From Chitinophagaceae bacterium (GTDB lineage Bacteria; Bacteroidota; Bacteroidia; Chitinophagales; Chitinophagaceae), in assembly GCA_022843585.1 (NCBI GenBank), contig JALHNJ010000001.1, forward strand, positions 1,302,001 to 1,366,000: a stretch of 64,000 bases of DNA, in the 5' to 3' direction. Shown piece after piece: positions 44,528 through 54,568 of this stretch. Positions within the stretch are counted from its first letter, which is position 1; each line of letters starts with the position of its first letter. The notes beneath the pieces were generated by a model that saw nothing but the letters and a program-made list of their open reading frames with translations, ran no database searches and was not told the DNA's origin. Made by a program: the position numbers and the translations under genes.

Positions 44528-45856
44528 TTAATATCTGTACAAATCAGACTTAAACGGACCTTCTTTGCTGATACCTAAGTATTCAGATTGTGCAGTTGTT
44601 AACTCATCCAATACCACGCCTATTTTAGCAAGGTGAAGACGGGCAACTTTCTCATCTAAATGTTTAGGAAGAACATATACTTTGTTCTCGTAGTTCTTAT
44701 GGTTCAACCATAATTCAATCTGAGCCAAAGTTTGGTTAGAGAAAGAATTACTCATTACAAATGAAGGGTGACCCGTAGCACAACCCAGGTTTACTAAACG
44801 ACCTTCGGCAAGAATAATAATATCTTTTCCATCTACATTATAAATATCAACCTGTGGTTTAATAGTATCTTTCGTAGTACCGTAGTTATCATTTAACCAG
44901 GCAATATCAATTTCAATATCAAAGTGGCCAATATTACAAACGATAGCTTTGTCTTTCATTGCTTTGAAATGTTCGCCAGTGATCAAATCACGGCAACCTG
45001 AAGCAGTCACAACAATATCAGCTTCTTTTACAGCATCAATCATTTTCTTTACTTCAAAACCATCCATAGCAGCTTGTAGTGCGCAGATAGGATCAATTTC
45101 AGTAACGATAACACGGCAACCAGCACCAGCTAAAGAAGCAGCAGAACCTTTACCCACATCGCCATAACCACCAACTACAGCTACTTTACCAGCCAGCATT
45201 ACATCGGTAGCACGACGGATAGAATCGACTAATGATTCTTTACAACCGTATTTGTTATCGAATTTAGATTTAGTAACAGAATCGTTAACATTGATAGCAG
45301 GCATGGGTAATGTACCCTTAGCTACTCTTTCATATAAACGATGTACACCGGTTGTAGTTTCTTCTGAAATACCTTTTACATGCTGAATTAATTCAGGATA
45401 TGTATCAAGCACCATATTGGTCAAATCACCACCATCATCCAAAATCATATTCAAAGGCTTGTCAGCACTTCCGAAAAATAACGTTTGCTCAATGCACCAG
45501 TCAGCTTCCGCTTGTGATTGTCCTTTCCAGGCAAATACACCAATACCCGCAGCAGCAATAGCAGCAGCAGCATGATCTTGTGTAGAGAAGATATTACAAG
45601 AACTCCATTTTACCTCGGCTCCTAATGCAGTTAATGTTTCAATTAATACAGCAGTTTGAATAGTCATATGTAAACAACCGGCTACTCTTGCACCTTTCAA
45701 TGGTTGAGAAGGACCGTATTCTTTACGAATAGCCATAAGACCGGGCATTTCTGCTTCCGCCAGGCGAATTTCTTTACGTCCCCATTCAGCCAGGGAGATG
45801 TCTGCAACCTTATAAGCAAGGTTGAAATCGATTGATGTTTTTGAAAGTGTTGACAT
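44528..45856 (-). CDS. ahcY: Adenosylhomocysteinase
   Basis: AhcY splits S-adenosylhomocysteine to adenosine and homocysteine, relieving methyltransferase inhibition, using bound NAD. The 442-residue protein shows [60 protein letters not shown], the NAD-binding [24 protein letters not shown] and PFKSDLYRY at the C-terminus. The start codon is clear. It is divergent from an Lrp-type regulator with a 115-nt shared control region. Confidence 0.98.
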   Translation of the reverse strand: MSTLSKTSIDFNLAYKVADISLAEWGRKEIRLAEAEMPGLMAIRKEYGPSQPLKGARVAGCLHMTIQTAVLIETLTALGAEVKWSSCNIFSTQDHAAAAIAAAGIGVFAWKGQSQAEADWCIEQTLFFGSADKPLNMILDDGGDLTNMVLDTYPELIQHVKGISEETTTGVHRLYERVAKGTLPMPAINVNDSVTKSKFDNKYGCKESLVDSIRRATDVMLAGKVAVVGGYGDVGKGSAASLAGAGCRVIVTEIDPICALQAAMDGFEVKKMIDAVKEADIVVTASGCRDLITGEHFKAMKDKAIVCNIGHFDIEIDIAWLNDNYGTTKDTIKPQVDIYNVDGKDIIILAEGRLVNLGCATGHPSFVMSNSFSNQTLAQIELWLNHKNYENKVYVLPKHLDEKVARLHLAKIGVVLDELTTAQSEYLGISKEGPFKSDLYRY

Positions 45857-45874
45857 TATTTATTTTTTAGAATA

Positions 45875-45882
45875 CAAAAATA
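45875..45882 (-). promoter_or_regulatory. Candidate -7 element for ahcY
   Basis: On the minus strand this reads TATTTTTG, an exact TAnnTTTG match about 19 nt before the ahcY start. The -33 box is weak. Confidence 0.4.
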
Positions 45883-45913
45883 CTGATATAGTATATTATT
45901 CTAAGGAATTGTG

Positions 45914-45921
45914 TAAATTTG
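45914..45921 (+). promoter_or_regulatory. Candidate -7 element for the Lrp regulator
   Basis: TAAATTTG is an exact match about 50 nt before the regulator's ATG. It lies about 30 nt from the opposing ahcY element, so one operator could control both. Confidence 0.4.
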
Positions 45922-45971
45922 GACGAATATCCTTTTTTTGTATTATTAAAAGGCGAATATCCCTTTTACCC

Positions 45972-46475
45972 ATGGCAAAATCACTTAAAACAGAAAAAAC
46001 AGCTACTGCTGATATTCTACTGGATAGTAAAGACCTTTCGATCCTGAATTTGCTGCAGCAAAACGCAAGGATGACAGTGAAAGAAATAGCAGATACTATA
46101 CACTTGAGTACTACGCCGGTGCATGAGCGGATAAAGCGGATGGAGGCCAATGGGGTGATAAAGCAATATGCTGCTTTGGTGGATCATACTAAAGTGAAAA
46201 AAAGCCTGATTGCTATTTGCTACGTTTCATTAAAAGAGCACAATAAAACTGCGGGTACAAAATTTGTCAAAGCAATTCAACAAATGCCGGATGTAGTAGA
46301 ATGTTATACCATTTCAGGGGAATTTGATTTTATGCTGAAAGTGATGTGTGAGGATATGAATGCCTATCATGATTTTCATGTGAATAAATTGAGCCAGATC
46401 GAAAACATGGGGCATGTGCAAAGCATATTTGTGATGGGGGTGATAAAACAGACCCACCAATTGGTGTATCCGTAA
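45972..46475 (+). CDS. Lrp/AsnC family transcriptional regulator
   Basis: This DNA-binding regulator of about 167 residues has a helix-turn-helix at about residues 30-70 (LLQQNARMTVKEIADTIHLS, TPVHERIKRMEANGVI) and a C-terminal RAM ligand-binding domain (CYVSLKEHN, AIQQMPDVVECYTISGEFDFML). ATG at 45972 begins MAKSLKTEK; the frame is open further back but overlaps ahcY. The position next to ahcY hints at control by an amino acid or methionine-cycle metabolite, an inference only. Confidence 0.92.
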   Translation: MAKSLKTEKTATADILLDSKDLSILNLLQQNARMTVKEIADTIHLSTTPVHERIKRMEANGVIKQYAALVDHTKVKKSLIAICYVSLKEHNKTAGTKFVKAIQQMPDVVECYTISGEFDFMLKVMCEDMNAYHDFHVNKLSQIENMGHVQSIFVMGVIKQTHQLVYP

Positions 46476-46628
46476 AATCCCCTGACTCACTAACATGTTG
46501 CGCAAAAACTCTAACTTTGACTCACCAAGTTAGCTCCAATGATTTCGTATGATATGGTAATTGAGCTGATACGATGAGTTCAGAAATGGTTAAAACTTAA
46601 GTATCCATAAACCCTGATAACGATTAGT

Positions 46629-47105
46629 ATGCAACAATTGGTTAGAGCAGCACTGTTAGTGGCTATTATATTGCCATCCGCTCTGATGGCGCAAACGGAT
46701 AGCATTCGCATTTCTTGCCCATTAAATGAGGCAGTAGTTGTCCCCCCTCCTAAAAATGTAATTCGTTATGATATAGAAGATCTCTGTATTGTACTTACCA
46801 GTATTCCGGATTCGGTGGTAAAATCATGTGCCAATGCAAGGGTAACAAATGTGGTGCAAAATCCCGACGACAATAATAGATGGGAAGTAGTAATTTTTTC
46901 TAGATACAAAGGCAAAGATTATTACTTCTGGTACACCGGGTTAGAAACTGTGGCTGTAAAGCGAAATGAAAGTATAAAACAGGGACAGGCTCTTGGCAAT
47001 ATAAAGCCCGGGGGAAGAATTGAATTCCTGATGTATGATTTTGAAACGCAGGTTGACCCTACAAAGTATCTTGATTGTAAAGGCGTATTAAAACTTGATA
47101 ACTGA
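46629..47105 (+). CDS. Exported protein with a degenerate LytM (M23)-like fold
   Basis: This 158-residue protein has a signal peptide (MQQLVRAALLVAIILPSALMAQ). The order of segments, ARVTNVVQN, WEVVIFSRYKGKDYYFWYTG, VKRNESIKQGQALGNI, IEFLMYDF and VDPTKYL, follows a LytM peptidase sheet, but the zinc ligands (HxxxD and HxH) are absent. If correct, it binds cell wall or a partner without cutting. The fold call is by pattern only. Confidence 0.6.
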   Translation: MQQLVRAALLVAIILPSALMAQTDSIRISCPLNEAVVVPPPKNVIRYDIEDLCIVLTSIPDSVVKSCANARVTNVVQNPDDNNRWEVVIFSRYKGKDYYFWYTGLETVAVKRNESIKQGQALGNIKPGGRIEFLMYDFETQVDPTKYLDCKGVLKLDN

Positions 47106-47122
47106 TAAGTAAGTTCAGAGGC

Positions 47123-48325
47123 TTACATTTTTCTTTCCATTACATAATCATTCATAAAATAGCCATTACCAATATCAATGTCTTCTTCGTTGATAATAAC
47201 AAATCCTAGTTTTTCATAAAAATCTTTTGCTTTATTATTCCGGTTCACATTTAACCGGAGTGCTGTGCCACCTTTACGTAGCATTGCTTTTAGTATTTCT
47301 GTAATAACAAATTTGCCAGTTCCTTTACCCTGATTTTGTGGCATTACATATAGTTTATGCAATTTGTAAATTCCATTCTCCACTAAACTGAAAGAAGCAA
47401 AACCTACCGGAGTTTGCCCATCATTTACTATAATAAATTCATGTCTCTCCTTCATCTGGCCGAGTAATGATTCTTCGCTGTACATCATTTTAAGCATATA
47501 GTCAATTTGCTCTGCTGATAGAATTGCCCCATAGGCTGAGGGCCAAATTTTATGACTTAGTTCCCGGATGAGCGGAATATCTTTTTGTATTGCCCGTCGA
47601 AGGCGAAGACTGGCTGTTGGCATATATGTTTGCTGAGAAAGCACCCGGTGTTTATAAATAAGTTTCCAGCTTAAACGTAGTGCTACAATAAATGAAATTA
47701 CGGCACCGAGAAATAATAGTATGTCGGATATATAATCTTCCATGGAAGGAGATTGTTGCCAAAATAAGAACACATCATAAGTGCCATGGAAAAATACAGC
47801 CCAAAATAAACCCAAAACCATTAATGCATTTTTGCGGGCAGGATTGAATTTTGCACGGCCAACATGGTAGCCCATCAATACTCCAAACGTGGCATGTGCA
47901 GGAACTGATAAGAACATACGTAGCAGAGCTACCTGATAGCCACGACCTTCAGCTGCAGAACTTGTAACGTATAAAATATTTTCCAACGTAGCAAAGCCCA
48001 TACTTACCATTACTGCGTAAACAATCCCATCCAGCGGTTCATCAAAACTTTTTTGCCTATATGAATAAAATCGGAGTACTGCAAATTTGCAGGCTTCTTC
48101 TGTTAGTGCCACTACGATAAATGCTTTAAAAGCCATTCCGGCTATACTATTGTTGAAGCCGTCATAAAAATATCTTTCAATAAAAAAAGCAGGTATGATA
48201 CTAAGTACTCCAAGGAAGAAACTTACGATCATGTTCAACCGGGGCTCCCTGTTGTAAGCGTCCCTATAAAATATAAAAAGGCAAATAGCAAGTCCAGGTG
48301 CTATGGCGAGAGCTATATAATCCAT
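47123..48325 (-). CDS. PrsW-type membrane protease fused to a GNAT acetyltransferase
   Basis: This single 400-residue frame joins two families. Residues about 1-225 are a polytopic PrsW-like membrane glutamyl peptidase with the TEEACKFAVLR motif (EExxK), the FATLENILY motif, VPAHATFGVLMGY and FFHGTYDVF. Residues about 243-400 are a GNAT domain: LRLRRAIQKDIPLIRELSH, KLYVMPQNQGKGTGKFVITEIL (acetyl-CoA loop) and NVNRNNKAKDFYEKLGFVIINEEDIDIG. PrsW releases anti-sigma factors in Bacillus; GNATs acetylate small molecules or proteins. The combination is unusual, but the frame is uninterrupted. Confidence 0.9.
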   Translation of the reverse strand: MDYIALAIAPGLAICLFIFYRDAYNREPRLNMIVSFFLGVLSIIPAFFIERYFYDGFNNSIAGMAFKAFIVVALTEEACKFAVLRFYSYRQKSFDEPLDGIVYAVMVSMGFATLENILYVTSSAAEGRGYQVALLRMFLSVPAHATFGVLMGYHVGRAKFNPARKNALMVLGLFWAVFFHGTYDVFLFWQQSPSMEDYISDILLFLGAVISFIVALRLSWKLIYKHRVLSQQTYMPTASLRLRRAIQKDIPLIRELSHKIWPSAYGAILSAEQIDYMLKMMYSEESLLGQMKERHEFIIVNDGQTPVGFASFSLVENGIYKLHKLYVMPQNQGKGTGKFVITEILKAMLRKGGTALRLNVNRNNKAKDFYEKLGFVIINEEDIDIGNGYFMNDYVMERKM

Positions 48326-48377
48326 TTGTTTTTGTTGTGTAGCGAAAGATAAATAAAGATTGCTGATTCCTTAAACT

Positions 48378-48406
48378 AAAAGGGTTTGCAATTAGCAAAC
48401 CCTTTT
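48378..48406. terminator. Intrinsic terminator of the PBP gene (bidirectional shape)
   Basis: A 12-bp perfect stem (48378-48389 with 48395-48406) closes a 5-nt loop, AATTA. It lies 20 nt past the stop of the minus-strand PBP gene; both sides carry A/T runs. Confidence 0.82.
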
Positions 48407-48425
48407 AAAATCATATGTTCAATAA

Positions 48426-50846
48426 TTAGTTTTCTTTTTCTTTCTTCCCAAATATTTTTTTAAGTATGCCTTTCTTTTTTTCTGGTTCCTGGGTAGCGGT
48501 TCCAATTGGCTTTGTATCACCATTATCTTCTTTCTTTATCGGTATTTTTGTTGCCGTATCTTTTTTAGGTGGTGTTTTATTATCATCCTCTTTTACCGGT
48601 GTTGATTCTGGTCCTATGTATTCGTTGCTACCGTTATTATAATCATCTTCTGTCCCAACTCCCTGGTCTTCTCCCTCAGCTCCCGGATCGGGATCGGAGT
48701 CGCTGACAATAATATCGGCACTATTAATTTCATTTTCCAATTCTGCAGGTTTCACAAATTTTGCATCTTTTTCAATACCTAATTTTTTATTGGCCAATAC
48801 CTTTTGAAAGAAATATTCGCAAATGGGTCTAGCCATTCTTGAACCATCTCCTTCGTTGCGAATGAACTGGTCATCAAATCCCACCCATGATCCAGCTAGT
48901 AATTGTGGGGTGTAACCAATAAACCATGCATCTGCGTTATCATCAGTAGTTCCGGTTTTTCCTCCCATTTCTGCTGCGCCAACACGGGTACGCATACCTC
49001 TTGCGGTTCCTTTGTCAACCGCTCCCTGCATCATTCGGGCCATCGTATAAGCCGTTATTTCACTCACTGCTTCTTTGCGATTTATGCTGTAGTCAAAACG
49101 TTTTATCACATTACCATTTCTATCTTCAATGCGGCTGATAGAGTAGGGCTTGGTTGAAAAACCACGACCAGCAAAAATGGTATACCCCCAAAGCATTTCA
49201 TACATGGATAGATCGCAGGTGCCTAATGCAATAGAAGGGTATGGTTTTACAACTGTTGGAATATTAATTCGGCTAAGAAACTCAGTAAACTGTTTTGGTC
49301 CTACTTGCTTCATAATATAAGCTGTTGCACAGTTTTTAGAGTAAGCCAATGCGTTAGCCATCGATATACTCCCGCCAGGACATTTTTTACCTGCAGGTAC
49401 CCAAGCACCCCCGCCAAAGTTTTGTGCTGTATTCTCACATTCTGTCTCCGGAGTAAAACCTCTTTCTTCCATAGCTTGTGTATAAAGAAAAGGTTTTATA
49501 GTAGAGCCTACCTGTCTTTTTGTTTTCAGATTTACATGGTCAAATTTGTAGGTCTTAAAATTAATACCGCCCACCCAGGCAAGCACTTCACCTGTTACCG
49601 GATCCATGGCCATGAAAGAAGCCTGTTCCATTTGTCTATGGTACTTGATAGAATCCATGGGCGTCATCACCGTATCCTTTTCTCTTTTGGCATTCCATGC
49701 AAAAACTTTCATCTGGGTTTTAACATCAAATGAAGCTCTTATTTCTTTATCGCTTAATCCATCTTCTTCTAAGTTTCTCCATCTGTCGGATTCTTTCATC
49801 GCTCTTTCCAGAATTTTTTCGTGTCCATTCCAAAGCGTTCCTTTTTTGATGGAAGCCCGGGCATTAACGCTGCGTTGTAAGGCCATCATTTGTTTGGCCA
49901 TTGCCTCTTCCGCATACTCTTGCATCTGTGGATTAATGGTAGTGTATATTTTTAAACCATCATCATAAATATCATATCCATCCCCATTTGGTTTTTCAAC
50001 ACCTTTCAAAGCCTGGCGTACTTCGTCTTTTAAAATTTCCCGGAAATAGGGAGCATAGCCTGTGTTTTCATCTAGTTTTTTATAGTTAAGCTTTATTGGC
50101 AGGCTTTTTATTCGTAATGCTTCAGCAGGTGTTATTTTGCCATTAACTTCCATCTGACCGATAACTATATTGCGGCGATCTAGTGCAGCCTTGGGATTAC
50201 GTACGGGGTTGTAAATACTATTACCTTTTAACATGCCTACCAATAAAGCAGCTTCTTCAATAGTAAGCCGATCAGGTTCTTTCTGGAAAAATGTTCTCGA
50301 TGCATTTCTTATTCCATAAATATTGTTTCCAAAAGGAACTGCATTAAGATAAAGTGTAATTATTTCTTCTTTGGTAAAATTTTTCTCCAATTTTACTGCG
50401 ATGATCCATTCTTTTAATTTTTGAATAACTCTGACAGCTCTGTTAGAAGCTCTTTCATTAAATAAATTCAATGCAAGCTGTTGAGTTATGGTGCTACCTC
50501 CACCTTCTCCACCTAATGTAAGGATGGCTCTCATGGTCGATTTGCCATCAATACCACTATGGCTATAAAAACGTTCATCTTCCGTAGCAATTAATGCATT
50601 AATTACATGACTGGAGATGTCTCTGTATTTTACATTACTACGGTTGCCTCGTTCTGTATAGTATTTGCCCATTAAAGTTCCATCAACTGCATATACTTCT
50701 GAAGCCTGAAGAATAGAAGGGTTTTCTAATTCTGATAAAGAAGGCATTTTGCCAAAAACTCCCCAGTTAGCAAGTAGTAAAAGGATAATAAAAGCAGCAA
50801 GACCGCCGCCGAAAAGATACCAGAAAATACGAACAGCTTTTTTCAT
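48426..50846 (-). CDS. Class A penicillin-binding protein (PBP1A-like)
   Basis: This bifunctional cell-wall enzyme polymerises glycan (GT51) and crosslinks peptides. The protein of about 806 residues starts at MKKAVRIFW (50846), with a membrane anchor at about 10-29. The GT51 domain shows ATEDERFYSHSGID and GEGGGSTITQQLALNLF. The transpeptidase shows Ser448 in VGSTIKPF, YSKNCATAY (SxN) and GGKTGTTDD (KTG). The last about 110 residues are a low-complexity tail rich in Asp, Pro and Lys, ending in KKGILKKIFGKKEKEN. It is monocistronic with its own terminator. Confidence 0.95.
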   Translation of the reverse strand: MKKAVRIFWYLFGGGLAAFIILLLLANWGVFGKMPSLSELENPSILQASEVYAVDGTLMGKYYTERGNRSNVKYRDISSHVINALIATEDERFYSHSGIDGKSTMRAILTLGGEGGGSTITQQLALNLFNERASNRAVRVIQKLKEWIIAVKLEKNFTKEEIITLYLNAVPFGNNIYGIRNASRTFFQKEPDRLTIEEAALLVGMLKGNSIYNPVRNPKAALDRRNIVIGQMEVNGKITPAEALRIKSLPIKLNYKKLDENTGYAPYFREILKDEVRQALKGVEKPNGDGYDIYDDGLKIYTTINPQMQEYAEEAMAKQMMALQRSVNARASIKKGTLWNGHEKILERAMKESDRWRNLEEDGLSDKEIRASFDVKTQMKVFAWNAKREKDTVMTPMDSIKYHRQMEQASFMAMDPVTGEVLAWVGGINFKTYKFDHVNLKTKRQVGSTIKPFLYTQAMEERGFTPETECENTAQNFGGGAWVPAGKKCPGGSISMANALAYSKNCATAYIMKQVGPKQFTEFLSRINIPTVVKPYPSIALGTCDLSMYEMLWGYTIFAGRGFSTKPYSISRIEDRNGNVIKRFDYSINRKEAVSEITAYTMARMMQGAVDKGTARGMRTRVGAAEMGGKTGTTDDNADAWFIGYTPQLLAGSWVGFDDQFIRNEGDGSRMARPICEYFFQKVLANKKLGIEKDAKFVKPAELENEINSADIIVSDSDPDPGAEGEDQGVGTEDDYNNGSNEYIGPESTPVKEDDNKTPPKKDTATKIPIKKEDNGDTKPIGTATQEPEKKKGILKKIFGKKEKEN

Positions 50847-50963
50847 GTGATATGGTTGAGGTTTAGAAACCTGTAAGCAAAAATTCAATTACCGAAAGTA
50901 AGAAAATCTGCAACGGTAGTAGCACCCTGGTAATTAATTTTTTGCCAAAAGAAAGAAGCTTTT

Positions 50964-53912
50964 TTAGAATTTGCCCGGCCAGTGCTGGTTTATAAATTCT
51001 TTGTATTTGTCAACACTCTTATCACCCTTCAATATTTCAAGATTGCTGCCGCTGATGATGATAAAGCCATATTTTCCTCCTTTTAGCCAAGGGATGATTT
51101 CGTTGGCTGTTTTAGGCTGGGTTTTATCTACATAGTCTACTGCATCTTTTGCGTCTTTAAAGGGTGCAATAAGCAATAAGCGATTATCGGTATCCAATTG
51201 CAGTAAGTCCACTGAATAAGTTTTGTTATAGAAAGTTTCCCTGTTGTACCGGAAGAATGCATTTTTGGCTTCATTAGAAAATACAGGATCAACTTTATTT
51301 AATACTAATACTACATAATGAGATTCTGTAGCTACATATTTATAAACTGTATAGGGTGGTGTAACCGGCTTATTTGTAACGGTATCTTTCACTACTGGTG
51401 GGGGAGCCTTTACAATCGGTGGAGCAGGCTTTGTTGTGGTGGTATCGGCTACTACTGGTTTTTGAATAACTACAGGCGCAGGAGCCACGGGTTTTGTTGG
51501 TGTAACACCATCGTCGTTTCTTGTTACCACTAAATTTTTTAAATCGTTTTCAATTTGAGCTCTTCTGCTAAGCACATCTAACAACCCTCTTGCTTTAGCA
51601 GCTAAAGCTGTATTAGGGAATTGGGAAAGTATGGATTGTAAAACATTGGTGGCGGTGCTGTCATTCCGTTGTTTTATATAGTAAACTGCTTCAATATAAA
51701 GCAATTGAGGCGTCCAGAAATTCTTCCCATATTTTTTATCGGCTTCATTTTTTTGTGCGATAGCTCTTTCAAACTGTCCTTCTATAAATAAATCGTAGAT
51801 GCCTTCATACGTTTTTGTTGCTTCTGAGTTGGCAGTTGTTGATTGCGGATTCTTACCAGTTAAAACAATAGTAGTATAATTACTTGTTTGATGTTTTTCA
51901 AAAAGCGTTTTCTTCATAATTGCTGCATTTAACGCATCTCCATTTTTATTATAGCAATAATAAAGATTGAAAAGTACTTCGTCCATTTTTTCAAATGCGG
52001 GGAAACGGCTTCGTAATTGCTCCAGGGTAGTTGTACCGGCTGAGCAATCTTCTACTTCCTGCACATAAGCAATTCCAAGTGTAAATAATGCCTGTTGAAT
52101 TGAATCATTCGATTTTTTAACCTGTTGTTCTGTTAGCGGGAGATTGGCGTATAACCCATCATATGTTAGTTCATTACCTGTATCTGTATTGTTATCCGGT
52201 CGGTCAGAATTTTGCTGCTGATTATTGCCCGTATTTTGTGAGCCTGCTATAAGGGTAGAACTTCTTCTCCAGTTGTCAACATTGGGCCGGGTACCCCATT
52301 TATTTTTAAAATCATTTTGACCTCTTGTTCGGGAGGTAGCATTGTAAAAATACCATTCACCCCGTTCCGTGCCGGCTGTTGGAAAGAGTATGGGAGGCGT
52401 GTTGTCCACAAAAGGGGAGCCAGTAGAAAGTGGTGTTTCATCTTTTAATCCCTGTTGTTTGCGGAGTTGCTTCACCATTTTTTTAACATAGTCACGACGT
52501 TCATCTTCCGGCATTTTTGCGATGTGCTGGAGGCTATCTTGTCTTTCTATCACTTCAATATTTGCGGCCAGCTTACCAAGCATATTTTTTCGGGCAACAA
52601 TGGCATCAATATTTTTGAGAGAGGGATCGTCCATTTTTATACTATCATAAAAATTATAGGCATTCCGATATAATTTTTTATCGAATGATAATTCTGCTAA
52701 CTGTAAAAATGCTTTGTTGCGCTGCTCTGTATTATTGCTGGTGTATTGGGTGCTTTTTAATAATAAGGCTAGTGCTCCATCTATATCTTTTCCTTCCAGC
52801 AACATCTGTGCAGCCATATAGTAAATAATATCCCGGTAGTCTTCATACCTATCTCTTTTTGCCATTTTCAGTAATTCGGCAACATTTTTTTCAATCGTCT
52901 TATCTCCTCCGTCTTTATTAGCACGGATAGAAGCCAGTCTTGCATAAATATCCAGTACAGGGTCGGTAGTATGAGCACTTACTTTACCATAATATTTTTC
53001 AGCTTCTTTATATTGGCCGCTTTTTTCATATAGTTGTGCCGCCAGGTATTCCCATCTTGCCTTTTCCTGTTGATTAGTAGCATTGCTTAATGCAAGTATT
53101 AAATGAGAGGCAGCACTATCCCATATGTTTTGCTTATAAAACCAAAAAGCCTGTACCTCATGCAAATCGTTTTGCAAACGTTTTGGGAATGCCGGGTCAT
53201 TTTTTAATGTTACTATCATACTGGCAGCTTCCGGAAACTGATCCTGCGCCAGAAAATTTCTTATTTGCCAGATAAAAGCATCATTTCGGCTTGGCGGTTC
53301 CGAAAATATTCGTCGGGGAATGCTGTTTTTTTCTTTTGTGGAAATGCTGGAGGCAGAATTGCCGTCTCTGTTACTTCCGATGGCCAGGTAATAACCATCT
53401 TTTTCTTTTGGTGCAAATGCATAGTTGATAAACTGAAACATGAGGTAGGCAGAATCAAAATCTTTACGCAGGTAATAAGCAGCACCCCAAAGGAGGTACA
53501 TGTTATCAACCCAATCGTTCCTTAGATCATGCAGAATAATGCCAGTAGATGATTTATAAATAACAGAATCTAACTGAATAGAATCAGCAGCAGTTGCCTC
53601 TAATGTATAATTGTAAAACGGTAAAAGCTCTGAATAATCGTCTTTAAATGACAGTTTAGCCCTTTCCAATATTTCGTTTAGCTTATTATTGGCGTTGAAG
53701 TGGTAGTTGTAGTGTGTAAACGTATTTTGAATGAATCTTTTAGGAAGTGTAAGTTTTTTATCTTCTGACTTTTCAGATCGTAAAATCCTGTCATCATATT
53801 CCTCTGGTTTTTTAATATCAAAGGAGAGGCCCATCTGGCTAAAGGACTCAAAAGAAACCTGGCAGAGGATAAGGAGAAACAGTGTAACAATTGTAAATCG
53901 GTTGAGTCGCAT
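50964..53912 (-). CDS. Large TPR protein, PorW/SprE-like candidate
   Basis: This exported protein of about 982 residues has a signal peptide (MRLNRFTIVTLFLLILCQVS). It opens with FIQNTFTHYNYHFNANNKLNEI, then carries TPR-like repeats across residues 100-470 and 620-850, a low-complexity Pro/Val/Thr spacer at about 830-880, and a conserved C-terminal domain of about 120 residues (HYVVLVLNKVDPVFSNEA, YIVD-type AVDYVDKTQPKTANEI and GFIIISGSNLEIL). The layout resembles PorW/SprE, an envelope component of type IX secretion and gliding in this phylum, but the assignment needs a profile search. MPPK (53924) is the longer start. Confidence 0.85.
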   Translation of the reverse strand: MRLNRFTIVTLFLLILCQVSFESFSQMGLSFDIKKPEEYDDRILRSEKSEDKKLTLPKRFIQNTFTHYNYHFNANNKLNEILERAKLSFKDDYSELLPFYNYTLEATAADSIQLDSVIYKSSTGIILHDLRNDWVDNMYLLWGAAYYLRKDFDSAYLMFQFINYAFAPKEKDGYYLAIGSNRDGNSASSISTKEKNSIPRRIFSEPPSRNDAFIWQIRNFLAQDQFPEAASMIVTLKNDPAFPKRLQNDLHEVQAFWFYKQNIWDSAASHLILALSNATNQQEKARWEYLAAQLYEKSGQYKEAEKYYGKVSAHTTDPVLDIYARLASIRANKDGGDKTIEKNVAELLKMAKRDRYEDYRDIIYYMAAQMLLEGKDIDGALALLLKSTQYTSNNTEQRNKAFLQLAELSFDKKLYRNAYNFYDSIKMDDPSLKNIDAIVARKNMLGKLAANIEVIERQDSLQHIAKMPEDERRDYVKKMVKQLRKQQGLKDETPLSTGSPFVDNTPPILFPTAGTERGEWYFYNATSRTRGQNDFKNKWGTRPNVDNWRRSSTLIAGSQNTGNNQQQNSDRPDNNTDTGNELTYDGLYANLPLTEQQVKKSNDSIQQALFTLGIAYVQEVEDCSAGTTTLEQLRSRFPAFEKMDEVLFNLYYCYNKNGDALNAAIMKKTLFEKHQTSNYTTIVLTGKNPQSTTANSEATKTYEGIYDLFIEGQFERAIAQKNEADKKYGKNFWTPQLLYIEAVYYIKQRNDSTATNVLQSILSQFPNTALAAKARGLLDVLSRRAQIENDLKNLVVTRNDDGVTPTKPVAPAPVVIQKPVVADTTTTKPAPPIVKAPPPVVKDTVTNKPVTPPYTVYKYVATESHYVVLVLNKVDPVFSNEAKNAFFRYNRETFYNKTYSVDLLQLDTDNRLLLIAPFKDAKDAVDYVDKTQPKTANEIIPWLKGGKYGFIIISGSNLEILKGDKSVDKYKEFINQHWPGKF

Positions 53913-54152
53913 TTTCGGAGGCAATCTAAAGTCTTATTAACTGAAATTCAAATAATTTAGTATAAAAGGAGGCATAAAAATTTTCATTTTACTGACTTCA
54001 AAACTGAAATTTTTTTTAAGAGCAATTCCATCTTACAAAATGATTTAAATAGCTTATTTCCAGACGAAAGTACGTCAATTTTTTTACCTTAATTTGATGG
54101 GCGGAAAGCTGGTAAAACCGGGGGTCAATGCTTACCTTTAGTTTACAAAAAC

Positions 54153-54557
54153 TTGGTTATGGTAAAACTGGATGCCGGATCGACCCTGAAGCGGCTGAGA
54201 AATCGCTATCGGCTGGTGGTGATGAATGATGATACTTACGAGGAGGTGGTTACCTTTAAATTATCGAGATTGAGTGTTTACATCATGTTGAGCACAATAT
54301 TTGTGGTGTTGGTGGGTCTTACAGTAGCCCTCATCGTTTTCACACCTTTGAAGTATTACATACCGGGAGCCAATACAGATTATAAATCGACAATGGAGTT
54401 GCGTCAGCTCAAGTACCGGGTGGATGAAGCTGAAAAGCAAAATATTTATAAAGCACAATATATTGAAGGAATTAAAAAAGCATTGGCAGGGAATAGCGCA
54501 GCTATGCTTGATACCACTAAATTGAATGTACCTAAGGCAGAATTATCTAACGATTAA
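54153..54557 (+). CDS. Membrane stub resembling the N-terminus of a Bacteroidota M23 peptidase
   Basis: This 134-residue protein has KRLRNRYRLVVMNDDTYEEV, FKLSRLSVYIMLSTIFVVLV (membrane helix about 40-65) and TPLKYYIPG. As I recall, these are the opening features of Bacteroidota M23 metallopeptidases found beside bactofilin. The frame stops 49 residues after YIPG, near where the LytM catalytic domain should begin, and no such domain is found in any frame before bactofilin (54569). It has a helix (LKYRVDEAEKQN) that could dimerise. It is the first gene of the bactofilin operon. Confidence 0.75.
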   Translation: MVMVKLDAGSTLKRLRNRYRLVVMNDDTYEEVVTFKLSRLSVYIMLSTIFVVLVGLTVALIVFTPLKYYIPGANTDYKSTMELRQLKYRVDEAEKQNIYKAQYIEGIKKALAGNSAAMLDTTKLNVPKAELSND

Positions 54558-54568
54558 TCGGGAATCCT

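Noticed and set aside
45857-45971. SAM or SAH riboswitch before ahcY
   Set aside because: No conserved stem or junction of those riboswitch classes could be seen in 115 nt, and both promoters use this space.
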